From Pleurotus djamor (taxonomy: Eukaryota; Basidiomycota; Agaricomycetes; Agaricales; Pleurotaceae): a stretch of 64,000 nucleotides of DNA. Location of the stretch: contig JAPEVF010000010.1 in the NCBI GenBank assembly GCA_029747585.1, forward strand, positions 124,001 through 188,000. Reading direction: 5' to 3'. Positions 1-12,359 of the stretch are shown piece after piece. Within the stretch, counting starts at the first letter, position 1. Every line of letters begins with the position of its first letter. The notes under the pieces were generated by a model that was given only the letters and a program-made list of their open reading frames with translations, searched no databases and was not told the origin of the DNA. A program made the translations under genes and the position numbers.

Positions 1-845
1 TGGAGTTGGCGGTCTCCCGTGCGAAGTCGTTCACGGTGGTGTCCCATCGCGTTTCGGCCTTGATGCTAGCTGTACGGCGAACGCGTCAATTAGAGGCTTC
101 CATGCCTTCATGAAGGCTCTGACTATTTATATACCCGTAAGTCTCTTCGAATTAGCATTGTTGATGGTCAAAGGTTAATCACCCATTCAGGTCCATATAC
201 TCCCCATCCTCATCTCCCGCCCACGATCTCTTCTGAGCCTCCAAACCCTCATATCAACCCTTCTTCGGGCATTACGCAGTGCCTCGTTCCTATCTAGTTT
301 TGTAGCATCATATTGGTTTGCAGTATGTTCTACTCGAACATTGGGCTTGGCCAAACTCTTCCCATTTGTTTCTCATGACTTCTGGGACGGTCCTTATGGC
401 TGCATCCTGGCAGGGTGTTTGACATGCGGAAGTAGCATATGGATAGAAAACGGCAGACGAAGGGGAGAGATGGCCTTATATGTCCTTCCTCGTGCCATTC
501 GAACGTCCTTACCTCCCTCTTGGGTGGCCAATTCTCGCCTTTCCAGATTTATCGAACGGTAAGCTATCCTCAGGTTACACATATTCACCAGCCCTTAACA
601 TACTCTACAGCCTCGTATTCGCCATATCATTTGCGTCTCTCATCACGGCAGCGACTCACAAGCCTAACTCACTCCGTGGATTGTCAAGATGGACTGTTGC
701 CTTCGTTCTCAAAGGTCCTAATGCGGGTTTCTGGAGACGCAAGCGTCAAGGTCAGGCCACATCCTCCCAGACCCCCAGCATTCCAGCGACTCCAAATCCT
801 CCTGACATGATGGACCGGACACTTGGATCTACAGATCCTCAGTAA
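1..845 (+). CDS. TMEM135-like integral membrane protein, 3' part only
   Basis: The 5' end lies outside the window. Coding exons are 1..136 (codons begin at base 2), 191..558 and 611..845. The visible protein starts in a Cys/Gly-rich loop (CEVVHGGVPSRFG), has several hydrophobic stretches, and contains the block GCILAGCLTCGSSIWIENG followed by RRRGEMALYVLPRA. That glycine-rich, Tim17-like turn followed by a basic 'R-R-x-E-x-A-L-Y-V-L-P-R-A' segment is characteristic of the TMEM135 family, which is linked to peroxisome, lipid-droplet and mitochondrial homeostasis in animals. The family assignment is from remembered conservation, so function in this fungus is inferred. The tail is hydrophilic and Pro/Thr-rich. 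Introns are 54 and 52 bp with standard GT-AG ends. Confidence 0.65.
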
Positions 846-1064
846 TAGTAATCATTGCCGATAACGTTTAGTTGTTCGTATCAGGTTCATGTAGTGTTTA
901 ATACCACTAAATTATTTGTAGATAGGCGTCGTTAAATGCTGCATTATTCAAAAAGTCCAAGTTAAGGTATCGTGTTGAGCGTGACGTTTGATTGGGGGTA
1001 TAAATATCATTGCGATTTGACGTGTCACTTGTCGGTCATCCGAGTCTGCAATCATGCATAGAGA

Positions 1065-3390
1065 TCATGACACCCATATAGGTTCAGCGTGAAATTTAGC
1101 CTTGGGTGCATATCGCTTTCGTTTCTTTGGATCGTGATGTTCGTGTTCAGCTTCCATTCGTATCTTGACACTGCGGTGCACTTTGAAGCCTTGGGACTTT
1201 TGTTTAGGGATGATTCGAGATCGCCCTCGGTTGGCTCTGAAGAAGATGGTCAATCCTGTGCTCCATGAAAGAGAGAAACAATGACATACCCGAAGTAGGA
1301 CACCCAGCGATTGTCTCTACCCGTTTGGTAGCGGAACTCCATCGGTATGAACTCCAAGACCCACCAAAACTTTTGAACTTTCAGTTGGTCGTACTTGGGT
1401 GATAAAGCATCCTTGAGCTCTTCATCTTCTTCACAGACACTTTCAACCGGTGGGAATGGAGACGGAGGTGGATCGATTAATCTATGCTCTTCGATCAAGC
1501 TTTGGTGGTCTTTTGGCTTCAACCATGAAAGCCACGACCGTTTTGCTTGCTCTTCAGGCCGCTTTGATATCTTAGAGGACCCAGGAGAGCGTGGTGGGGG
1601 GCGCGGCGTAACGAATGGGTAAAGTGTCGTTGGGTCAAGCCCGATGTTCTTGAGCCGTTCTGTATCAAACATGATTCCCGTGTTGGTCTTGAAGCATTCC
1701 CTGACCATCCAACGGAGGGATATACGAGCGAGAGAGTGACGTGTCTTGTTTGATACTGAACCTCCTCCAACATCTATAAAACAAGTGCATTAGAGAAGGA
1801 TAGCGCAGAATCAATGGTTTACAAACCGCAATGGCATCCCTGTAAGTGATAAGGTGAGAAGCAGAGCGAAAGAAAGAGAGCGAGGTCACTTACAGCAAAC
1901 CAAACCTCTTCTATGTCAGTGGGCTTGTCATGAATTTCCGAATAACGCTTCTCAAGGAGAGTGAGCATTTGGTCATCATCGCTAGCTCTGACAAAAGAGC
2001 CCGAATGACGGTTCCCGCTCTCGTCAGAGTCAGCCGTAGCCTTCTTTGCTTGTGTCGATGGCTTTGAGGTTGAGGGCTTGATATGACTGTGTCCTCCCAA
2101 TGCCTCCTCATGGGGTTGTGGACGGTTCCACAAGTTGGCCTTAAATTTAGCACGGCGCTCATCGAGAGCGACTGCATGGCGGAACGTGCGCACTACAGTG
2201 TTGGATGTGGTAAAAGGGAGCCGCTTGGGGATCAATCCAACCGAACTGACGGTATCCCTGTAGCGGAACAGTCAATTCAGTACTGACATCGCACGTTTGT
2301 TCCACCTCCTTGATGGAACAACTTACCATACTCCGATGAATTCGATCTCGACATCAATGGAGAAAGCAGCTTTGAAGGCGTTAGATTGTTCCCACCCAAT
2401 CGGATCGGCACGAGTAAACATCTTGTACGCAAATGGGACTTGCTGGTAGTTGCTTGCTGGGAGTAATCCGACTTTGTGAAGCATTCCAGCCAAGGCCCTA
2501 GCGGTATAAGCTCCTCTAGAGAATCCAAAGATGCAGATGCGGTCGCCGGCGGTGTCTGATACGAGAAGATTGAGTTACTGCCAGGACCAGGGTATTTGAT
2601 CATGTACTCACAATTTTGCATCAAAAACTCGTAGCCATCTGTGATCCTGGTGAGCGCTGCACCATAAACAACATCGCCAGAACTCACCCATCACATGTGC
2701 ATCAAGATTCCACGCGACCATCGTATCCAAGGTCTAGCGGACGGCCGTAAGCACCCATACCATAGAACGAGACGCAAAGGGCCGCACCTTTTGAACTTTA
2801 GACATTACTGGTGTGGCGACCTGAGGCGAGAGATATGTCCCTATACCAGACTAAAGTTTACGACGCGATATATTCAGCACGAGCATTGGTTGCAAAAAGA
2901 GTGTGACAATCAACGTACCTGGTAGTAGACCATTTGCTTCGACTTGTCATCCTTTTTGAGAAGAGAAAACAATCCCACAATGTTTGAATTGTCCGCGTCA
3001 AACTGGTCGCCCGTTCCTATGCAGACATCGTTCATCAACACATTGGATAACGTACATAAGGATTCTTTGGAAATTACCATCGAAACATAAGACGAGAGTA
3101 CGGTGACTGTGCTCTGGGGGAATGAAGGATGGATTCTTCCGAGGATCGATGGTGGGTTGGTGAGCCGGTAAAGGCCTTGTGAATATGTTGCGCTCAGGAC
3201 TGGGAGACAGGTAAGGCATTCCATCGAGCGATGGTCCAGGCGGAGGGATATCATCGATGGGTGTGTCGGCTAGAATTGGCTCGTTGACAGCGACGTCCGC
3301 TTCCGAGTCACTGAAGACTGGGCTTTGGGCATCTGAGTCCTTCATTAGCTTGTAAGTTTTAGGTGGGGGAAAAGGTCCGTACACCCACAT
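1065..3390 (-). CDS. DUF2235 (Tle1-like catalytic domain) alpha/beta hydrolase
   Basis: Exons read 3078..3390, 2919..3016, 2788..2850, 2688..2733, 2612..2638, 2327..2555, 1894..2257, 1827..1839, 1290..1773, 1065..1236 (602 aa). The protein has the DUF2235 signature: LVLCFDGTGDQFD, then DNSNIV, YYQSGIGTY, AWNLDAHVM, and the nucleophile elbow GFSRGAYTA near residue 195; GCHCDVGGGSV supplies the conserved Asp/His region. Related proteins are serine hydrolases, and the bacterial Tle1 type are phospholipases; the substrate of the fungal ones is unknown. Exon 8 is only 13 nt. A TATA-like element lies 11 bp upstream of this ATG, so translation may really start at Met16 (base 3345). Introns are 47-70 bp. 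Confidence 0.85.
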
Positions 3391-3400
3391 GGGAAACCCT

Positions 3401-3410
3401 TATATATATT
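3401..3410 (-). promoter_or_regulatory. TATA-like element of the DUF2235 gene
   Basis: On the minus strand the bases read AATATATATA, followed directly by AGGG. The element lies 11 bp before the upstream ATG at 3390 and 56 bp before the next in-frame ATG at 3345. TATA boxes normally lie 30 or more bp before the transcription start, so the position argues for the internal ATG. Confidence 0.45.
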
Positions 3411-3651
3411 CTGACGGACTCAACAATTTCGGACGGGGCGACAACGCTGAGTTTTGATCGAAAACGCCAAGCAAGCACTAGTTTGGTTCCGTGACGGGCG
3501 GGGTAAGGTCGGCGCTCCCGAACCCGATCATAACATTTTGGGGGTTTATAGACGATGAAGCCAGGTAGTAAATCTAGCTACTTACTAGGGTGATGTTGAG
3601 CAGGAAAGGCGAGTCGACCTGAGATGCTTGGTGCCTGATACACACCCAAAT

Positions 3652-5081
3652 TTAACCGCGCCATAAACGCATTTTGTGGTCGTAAAATGAGCAGGTACCA
3701 ATAAGTGTCTCGCCGGAATTATCATCACCGGCAAACGACCAATCAGCACCGTATGCCAGTGATTCATGTTCGTCAAAGCGCTTCATAATCTCCATTCCGC
3801 CCGATTCGTCGTAACGCAAGACTTTGAATCCGTCATGCATGCAAGCAGTTAACAAGTCATTTGACCGGGTCGGTGAGGGGTGCCACTTCACCCTCCACAC
3901 ACCGCCCCCAACGGCATGTTTCGATACAGGCGTCATAGCCTTCCTGGTATCATACAAGTAGACGGAACTGTCGTAGCTGTGGATATTAAGTAAATTCATG
4001 TTTCAACCACAGCATGGGCAGATATTCTCACCTTCCCATCGCAAATATGTGCTCTTTATGGGGATGGCTTTGTATTGAAGTCACGCCCGATTCAAACCTT
4101 ATGCGTGGTCAGGGTATGTCGCCGATATATGCTTCAAACGGTTACCGTCGACTGGTATGAGCTGCACGCGCGAAACCCTGCCGAATATCCCAGCACTTCC
4201 ATAACAAATCGTCTCCGCCTGAACGGGACGCGTTTAACGTGTTGACTCTAAAAGAGTGACCTGGCTTACCTGAGTAGATCCGATTGGGATCCCAGTAGTC
4301 CCAGGCAGCTACCCAGGGTTCATGATCATGGGCGTGCCAGGTCTCTGTAACGACAAGGCCACCTGCGCTAGCACCTTGTAATAGAGCCAAGTTGCCATCC
4401 GAGAGCGACACGACAAGCGAGCCAGGGTCGCTGAATATGCACTCAGATGGCGGAAGGGCACCCAAAGAGAGAACATTGCATACGCATCAGGAAAGCGACG
4501 GTGGGACCAGTCAAGGGAGAGGCAAAGGATATTCTCCGCTGCGCATTGTACGCTGTCGGAAGAGCGTAGCCTCCCCTGTCATCCAGACGTGAGGGTACAG
4601 GTGATTGAGAAGGATATCAATGTGAACGAACCGCTTCATCGTCCCATTGCAAAAGAGTAATATGCCCTTCAGAATCTGCCACGCCGAGGAGAGCAGGGCA
4701 TGAAGCGGAGCGATGACACCTAAAGATGCAGTTCAAGGCGCGTCATGACCACATTGGTGTGAATCTGAACGTAGGTACCACTTCATGTCCGGAACGGCGG
4801 GAAAATCGATACTCTGAATGGATTTACTGATTGAATTATTGGTTAATATTTCCCGGATGGATGTCACTTGGTATATGGTATTACGGTGCTTGGCTATCAG
4901 GATTGTCACGGACATTGAAAACGAGACATTGACCGCGTCTAAGCTGAGGTTTGGAGGGCGACGTATCCGTGTCTTCGACGAGTTTGTATGTCCCACATAC
5001 GAGTAAGTCTTGTGCCAGCGGATGAGGACAAAATTCGAGGGAGTCGGCAGGATAAACGGTATCGACGCTAGGGCAGGCCAT
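3652..5081 (-). CDS. DPH7: Diphthine methyltransferase (WD40), diphthamide biosynthesis
   Basis: Exons are 4885..5081, 4811..4779, 4719..4632, 4575..4484, 4430..4270, 4218..4146, 4097..4032 and 3976..3652 (344 aa). The beta-propeller shows family blocks: DTVYPADSLEFCPH near the N-terminus, LLGVADSEGHITLLQW, AAWDYWDPNRIYSG, GVTSIQSHPH, LLTACMHDGFKV, AYGADWSF and the terminal CSFYDHKMRLWRG. DPH7 removes the methyl ester from the diphthamide precursor on elongation factor 2, allowing final amidation in the cytosol. The length suits a compact fungal member. The first ATG is 78 bp from the divergent start of the next gene, so a promoter is probably shared. The last codons could be altered by one more 3' intron; I chose the first in-frame stop. 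Confidence 0.85.
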
Positions 5082-5159
5082 GTGGTGAACTTGGAAGTGG
5101 TAAAGAGACGGGCGCTTGCTTCACTTTCACCTTTGCGCAGAGCCTTCAACACACCCACC

Positions 5160-5882
5160 ATGGCTGACTTCGTCCAGAGTTTGGACACTTCGAAACTGGT
5201 TCTTGGTGGTACCGTAGGCTCTATTCTTCCTCAATTCCCCGAGTTTTCCTCATCCAAAGCAGGCTCTATCTTTCCTTCTCAGTCCCTTCTCGTCACCAAG
5301 CTATAACCTACCCATCTTCTTGTTTGGAATATATGCTCAGGAAAACACGGAAGGGATACAAAGTCTCCAAGCTGTCAGTCATGACTATCTCTTCAAACTC
5401 CATGAACTCATGGTATATCCATAGTTTACAGCCTTGCTGGGAGTTTCCGCAGTCTTTGATGTCATATGGATGGTCAACAACGTTCAAGGCGGTTTAACCA
5501 AGTTCTTCATGCTCGTTTTAGTGGTTCTGAAGGTAGGCGAACATGTCTTCAGCTCTCCTAGCGAAACATTGACATGTAACGGTTGCCTAGTTCCCTACCT
5601 TTTTCGCCTTTGGTTTGGCTCTTAGACAAAGAGGTGCACAATTCAGCGGATTGGGTATAAGAGGCGGTGACCTCAGTGGTGCTTCAGGTATGCAATTCAT
5701 CTGCTGTCCCAGCTAAAGCTCTCCGCTTACCAGGTCCCACAGTTTGGCCAGGTACTATGCCGGGTGGTCTTGGAGGTCGAGACGGATATCAAACTCTGGA
5801 TGAAGAACAACCTGCTGAGAGTGCTCGTCCACCACCCAAACCACCCGCGAATCAGCCACCACCTGGTGCTTTCCAGGTCTAA
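5160..5882 (+). CDS. AGTRAP-like small multi-pass membrane protein
   Basis: Exons 5160..5213, 5263..5373, 5425..5532, 5591..5687 and 5734..5882 give 172 aa. Hydrophobic segments include YNLPIFLFGIYA, ALLGVSAVFDVIWMV, FFMLVLVVLK and FFAFGLAL, followed by LRQRGAQ and a soluble tail containing GGRDGYQTLDEE and proline repeats. The layout and the motifs Q-x-x-x-I-x-x-L, 'R-x-R-G' and 'Y-Q-T-(L/I)-D' match animal type-1 angiotensin II receptor-associated protein (159 aa in man). Fungi lack that receptor, so the homologue probably has an older membrane-trafficking role; this is inference. The gene ends 9 bp from the REV3 stop codon on the other strand, so their 3' UTRs must overlap. Confidence 0.6.
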
Positions 5883-5891
5883 TTAGGAATT

Positions 5892-8800
5892 TCAATGCGT
5901 TAAATACTCCAAGACTACCGTCTCGTCGCTATTCAAATCGTCCGTTTCCGAATCCATACGTTCTGTCTCCGAGGCCATTCCTTCCATTTCGTCGACATCC
6001 TCTCGGCCTACATCCGCTAAAAGCAAGGTCAAGGCTTCGAGATATTCTTCGTTTTGCTCTGATTTCTTCCTCTCATATAACCAAGGACAATCTAGAGACT
6101 CGCATGCGATTGCTTCAGGTGGCGGTACTTCGGAGCACGATGCACAAACTTGCTGTGTATCGATATGCCTCTTTTCCGCCTTCCTGATGAGGTCGAGTAG
6201 ATCGGCCGTCGTAGGAGGAGCATCACCATTACAATCCTCGCAAATGGCTGCATGCATGAGATCATGTAAACAGGAGTAGGCCAATGTTAAGGCTTACCAC
6301 TCCAAGCGAAGTTCCCGCAGATGATGCATTCCGCGCTGGGAAAGTGACGATCGACAATTGCAGTGCGATCTCGATATGTCTTGCTTGGGGAGAGGCCTTC
6401 TGCCTGGTCAACGCGAAGGGGTTTTGGCATTTCATCATACCAACTGCGGACGTCCGCTCCAACAAGGTTGAATATTCTCTCCAAAGGGGGGATAAGGACC
6501 CTCGTAATATAATATTGAGCGTCGAGCCGTTTCCTGCACGAGTTGTCAGTACTTCGGTTTCAACAGACCTTTGCATCATGATGAAGTTCTTACCCGTTGT
6601 TCAGGACCTCACCGGGGGAGAAGGCTCTCTCGACGAGACGGGCGCCTGGCTGCCCACGAGTGATGATATACGGTACCCTATCTCCGTATTGTGATTCATC
6701 ATTTGAATCTAGAAGTGCACGTCGGGCAGCAACAAGCACACCAGGTGGCGGAGGAACAGCGTCGCTTGTACGTCCGCTACATTAGCCAGAAGATAGCACA
6801 GAAGTGGTTGGCTTACCTGTAAGTCCCCATCCTTACCTCCTTTGCGAATATGAAGTCTTGAAGAGATGCCTTCTCATCCAATATTTTGGTCCAAGAACGA
6901 CAGCAGTATTCCTTGATTTCGCTGAGGTCTTGAGAGCGAAACAACTTCCTGCACAATTGGGTAAGACATAGGCAGGCATAAAACGAAAGATAGCGAAGCT
7001 TTACTTCAGGCAAACCTCCACCATCTTTCGCTGAGCAGGTACACCGTCACGACGAACAGTTTCAATTCCTTTCGCATCGAAGACAGGCTCCATTTCGTCA
7101 GGATGTTCGTATTTGAATCCAACGTATCTCTTCTTGGCTAAAAGGACGCAGGGAAGGTAAACCTTGGTGGCGTGCGAGCACTGGGTGAGGGATAGTCTCC
7201 GAACGATAAATCGAAGGCCACACCTTCTCAAATTTGAGCTTGACTGGTGGAGGGTTCATGGCAGTAATCGTGTCAGCGATGTCATGGCCAATCCTGAATG
7301 CCTGGTCTTTGGTACGGCCCTTTAGATAACTAGAGAGCCGCGAACACAAGTCAGCGCGATCTCTCATGACAGAATCCGGAACGGAATATATCTTACACAA
7401 ACAAACTATCCGTGTCTCCATACACAACCTTGAGGTGTGGGTTAGCATGTGCGGATAGAATGAAAAATATGGTAGAAAAAACACCTGTGCGCCCCAACGA
7501 GGCGTTGAATCAATAAGACGTATGGCCTGCACAACTTAAGTCTTGGACTCAGCGAGAGAATAAGATCGTGGACGTACCTTCTCCAAAGTTTCTCGACCGC
7601 TCTGAACTATGCTGTCCGCAATTTCGACAGCGGGCATGCGTCCAGAGAACGTAGCACCGGTGTAGCCATAGGTGACATTGGCTATGTACTTCAGACCGAG
7701 CTGACGTGCGTTTAATACCCTAATTAAAGCCTAGTTGTGTGAGTCAATGGGACTTTACAAAGCCTTTTCTTTTTAGACACCTTATCATCGGCGTTGGTCT
7801 TCATGGCTTGCTTGACCATGACACGAGTTTCAAGGAGTTCCTTAAGCATCCGGCCCAAGAGTCCGTGCCGAACATTAGAAGTTACATACATGATACCGTT
7901 GGGAGCAACTGGTCTCGTTGGTCAACAGCGGCTAGATATGTTGAAGAATGTGGATCCCTACTTGTGATGTTGTCTTTGACGGCATTCAATAAACCAGGGG
8001 AGTGTGTGAGCTCGGTGACGCCGAACTTGTTCTTGCCTTGGAATGCGGCGACCCGTCCTAGGCATGTAGAGTAACAATAGTTGTAGGCTATCATGATCGA
8101 TGGATAGAGACTCTGAAAGTCAAGCACGAGGAGAGGACTATTGTAAAAGGCCGAGAGGGGCTCCATGATGAGTGGCATGCATTCGGCAGCGTTTTGTGCC
8201 CCAACCTAGATGATAGGATAGCTGAACTCATGCACATAGTAGTAGAGGGATGGATACTTACGTCGAGCTTGCTTGGGGAAATGAAGACATAGTTCTCTGG
8301 TTTTCCCAGACGAAAGAGGAAAGACTCGACCTTGAACTGGGATCCTCGTGTTACGACCGAGAAGAAATCCACTCCGAAAACGCGGGCAAACTCCCTGTAT
8401 AGTTGTTTAATTTGAATGATGGAGATTCAGACAAAATGCCACCAACGCAGTTCTTGTAACCATCTGGGACTCCTCCAAAATATCTAGAACTGTGGATGTC
8501 CTTTTGGAGAAGTAGGACAGTAGTCTTTTCACCTGGGTGGAAGATAAGGAATTGAACCATTTCGTCAGTGTCCTTGACGTATAATGGGGCACCCTGTGAC
8601 AAATATGAGAGTGTATGGGGGGTGGAGAGGGGTTGAACCTACCTATGTTGCAGAATGTGGAAGACGACGTTTGCGAAACTGTACAAGCTGAGGTTCAGTT
8701 CGCTGCGCATGATGCGCCATACGTTGAGAACGTGACGTCCTGCAACTCTGAAAGTTGATGCATGGCGTGTGTTCCACTGATCATTTCCATACTGCCGCCT

Positions 8801-11643
8801 GGGTGGTGCCCGAGAAATAAGCTCTTCGATACTGATGCCTATTTGAGGTCTCAAGGACAGGAGGTAAATCACAATGACTCGAGGAACGTACCATACGTAC
8901 TACCTCTAGCGTTAAGGTAGCCCCATGACGAGACTTGTACATCCCAGCCACTTAATATATCCGGGTCAAGTTCAATGACGATATCCGTGAACCTGTGAAG
9001 GAGATCAAGCTCGGTGGAGACTGTCTCTATAGAAGCGTCCCTGAGTCGGTTAGGATCGAGTTGTTCACTTCCTACAACGATAGTGCCATATGACGGAGCA
9101 TCTTTGACCTGACGGAAGGCATACGTGATGGCTACGATGCTATCCTCTTTGGGGTTGGGTTGCATGTCCTCGCATGAAGGTGCTGCATGACAAGTGTTAA
9201 TATTGTTGTGTCAAAGATAAACGATGGAAACGCACCAAATACTTCTAATGACATGTTTGACATGCTGCTTTGGATCATCTGTAAAGGGTTTGATTTGTCT
9301 AATTTTATCCGACTTTTGGGAGCTTCTGTAGGTCCTTCAATCTGATACTTTTCAGCGACATGCAATCCACAGTATGTGTCAACCTACTTGGGAGCTGTGA
9401 TCGTTCCGAACGTGGGGCGACATCGATACTCGTTGTGATAACCATTTCTTGACGCGTTTCCGAGAAGGCGGAAATCCAGAATACTCCCAGCCACACACAC
9501 CCTGAGGGTCTAAGCGAATGCTATCCCCCGGCTCGACAGGGTAAGGAGCATTGGTGGATGCGTCGAATGGATGCAGAATATTCAACCCGTCGCCTCCCCT
9601 CAAATGGTAAACAAGGCCAGCATATTCCCTTGGAGCGGCTGGTGCGTCCGAGGGTAGCATGTAGAACGGATCACGATACACCTTTTGAGGAATGTTATGT
9701 TCGTCCAAAGAGGTGAGTAACGTTGACGTCGAGGGAGGCGCGTGCATGTAGACGTAGTACTTGGCACTGGAACGACGAAGGGCTTCCGCGCTTATAAGAA
9801 GAGTGGAAGCTATGATTTTTCGCTGGGAATTCGCAGAAAGATGATTGGCTTGCTCAATAAATTCTCCATGAGGACCGGGATGGTCGTGAACATTTATAGA
9901 GTCCTGCCTAAACAGAGCAAGGATGACATCAGTAAAACGCAAACGCAAAAAGGAGCATGCCGGAACGAACGATGGGCTCGGAAGATTTGCTTCCAGCTGA
10001 GCTGGGACTGAGGTTTCTATTTGGGTGTTTGCAACCTGGCGCGGTTCCATTTCGAAAGGAGGGTCAATCTGATCGTCGCTGTCGCTTGAGTACATCTCGG
10101 CATCCAATATGTCCAAGGGTGAATTTGGGCTTTGGAAGGTTTCCAGTTCGCTATCAGGTGAGCTCCAATAGTGCATCAGCCCAAATCTGACACGAAGGAC
10201 GAAAGAAAGATATAGATACCACGCATCATCCGCTTCAACCAGAAAGGGATTTTCCTCCTCCTCCTCTTGTTTCACAATGATATCGTCGAGTTCCTCGTCT
10301 TCAACGTCTTGGTCATATGGGTCGTCTTCACCTTCTTGAGGAGGTTGAACATTTTCACTTTCCATAAAGCTCTCTAGCTCAGCCCATTCCTCCGCTTGAC
10401 TCTCTTCCTCTTCGAAGGGTTGTGATGCTAAAAACGTTTCATCGACCTCAACATCAGTCTCCTCCTTTACATCATGGTAGTCAGTCAGAGAAGGTAGCCC
10501 ACTATCAGAGCCACGATCAAGTTTGGGTCGCCAAACCCTAAACTCGGGCTCCCAAAGGCTTTCCAGGCTTTCCGTACTTGTCATGACATAATCATCCCAC
10601 TCGTGGCGAGGGTTGATATACTCAGTTGGACCATCCATGAGCTTCTGACGAAGTTCCTCCCACCAGCGAGCTTCTGCTGTCCAGTCGCCGCCTTTGCCTC
10701 GGGTTTGCTCGTTTGATGGTGGAAAACCAATGGATGGATCTAGACCTTTCGCTAGACGTCTTCTCCTCTCTTCGTCCCAAAGCTCGCGCACACTATCGAT
10801 GAGGGGTTCATCGCGAAGAGGCGCTGTGGGGATCTCAAGTTTACTGTGCAAGTTGCGAACTGAGATGCGATGCCTATTGAGAATGTGGGGAGCTATAACG
10901 TCGACTTCAAGAGGCATTCGCGATTGTTTGTGATAGGATGATCGTTCCAATGCACTTGCTGAAAGCTCTTCGGAGTCATCCGAACCGCGGATCCAGCCTT
11001 GACTAAGTTCAAGCCATCCACAACCATAGAGTGCGAAGTCGCACATGAACTGCAAGGTGAAGCTCAGATGACTTTCGAAGATTCTGAAGCGGGTTTTCAT
11101 GATGGTTCCAGACCGCAGGATGGATACAGCACGGAAGACTAAGCTGGGGTCGAAAAGGTAGATTTTCAGGTATGGCGTGTAGGACGCATGAAATCCATAG
11201 AACGGAACACCTTTTACGACCACGATTGCCCTTACATATCTTGCCTTGGATGAGTTTGGGTCTTGTTTCATAGAGATGGCGATGGCATGGTTTAATGAAC
11301 GTTGTAATTTAGCCATATACTTCTTCACTAGAAACATAGGTTAGTTCATGAACGAAGGGGGAAACGGTGGAATGTTACCGTAGCGATGTTCCATACTGCC
11401 TGCATATTCCACATAGAAATACGGGTAGACTTGGTGGATGTGGGCACAGGCCTTCATACCAAGCGACGAGGGACCATAGATACGAAGCACAGGGACTCGG
11501 ACTTGGTACGGGCATATATCTAGCTCGCCAGGAGGCATCATAAAGTAGTCAATTTGATTCACTTGGATATGGAGTGCAGACTCCGTTGGTGCGTCGCCAG
11601 GGTCAGCAGTTTCTTCACTCGAATGCATGGTGTCGATGAACAA
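5892..11643 (-). CDS. REV3: DNA polymerase zeta catalytic subunit
   Basis: Eighteen exons: 11379..11643, 9430..11327, 9236..9383, 8892..9182, 8643..8838, 8447..8593, 8262..8394, 7962..8205, 7781..7908, 7578..7730, 7485..7526, 7397..7428, 7224..7329, 7005..7162, 6817..6948, 6594..6776, 6298..6533, 5892..6247 (1615 aa). This is the family-B polymerase of translesion synthesis. The N-terminus has FESHLSFTLQFMCDF; exonuclease-like segments include SLEVFAPS and DILSGWDVQ; polymerase motif A is DFQSLYPS (about 1055), motif B LKYIANVTYG, motif C YGDTDSLF (about 1218). The C-terminus has CysA (CIIC...CEDC) and CysB (CASC...CESLDC), the latter the iron-sulfur ligand in yeast Pol zeta. The middle of the long exon 2 is acidic and poorly conserved, where REV7-binding sites lie in relatives. 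Confidence 0.95.
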
Positions 11644-12359
11644 GGTGGCGCTTGGCTAGTGTTGCGAGAATAACCTGGGGTTTTTCCCCGGCACACTTTT
11701 TCACAGGTTAGTTACCGGCAAATAGGGGTTAGACGCCGAAGGTCTGGGTGAGGCTCCAAAATGGAGGGTAAGTTACCCGTCACGTGATCAGAATTCAGGG
11801 GTCTCTGCAATTCTGTTTTACCCTCCCGAGGACTGAATCTTAGTCGAGTCTTTGCCACACGATAGCGGAACGTCTCTTACTCGATGCTCAACTATGAGGT
11901 GTGGTTCTGCGAAAGCTTGGTGGACGCTACGAGAATCTGTGGCCGAATCCGCGACTGGCCTGCATCTCTGCTGGAACAATCATTGACTGCGACATCAACT
12001 CCACCAAATTCGGGCTGACACGCTGTTGCATTCAATTTCAAAGTGCTTTCTATGGCATAGATTGGGCTTGCTGCCTTGTCGTCGTGATCGCTGATGCCTT
12101 CGCAGTTGAGATTTCGGCCGCTCGGCCACCGGACCGGTTGTTCCTGCGCCGTTATTTCCATAAATGGAAGGTCTTGGCGCCCACGTGCACAAGGCCCCTA
12201 TACATGGTACCGAACCGGTCAGTTACTGGGCCCCTAGGATAGGGGGTATGGTCCCCAGTTCCTTACCCCTCCGATAGGTTTTACTCGCAACCCTACGCTT
12301 GGCGCCGGAGCGCAAAACATATAGGGCCTAGGAGCTTAGGGGTAGTACTACTTGGTATC
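11644..12359. other. Intergenic 716 bp between REV3 and the epimerase gene
   Basis: This should hold the REV3 promoter and the 3' region of the epimerase gene. It contains a perfect hairpin GGGG-TTTTT-CCCC at 11677..11689, a CACGTG E-box at 11781..11786 and two CCTAGG palindromes near 12234 and 12327. Open frames here are short, lack splice-linked partners and show no motif I recognise, so no gene is called. Confidence 0.5.

Noticed and set aside
9430..11327. Possible in-frame introns inside the long REV3 exon (near 10010 and 10220)
   Set aside because: The candidate introns are too short or create stops, and the sequence stays open throughout, so I left the exon whole.
11901..12242. A 113-codon plus-strand frame in the gap upstream of REV3
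   Set aside because: Cysteine/tryptophan-rich content without conserved pattern, no splice partners, and no start context; treated as chance.
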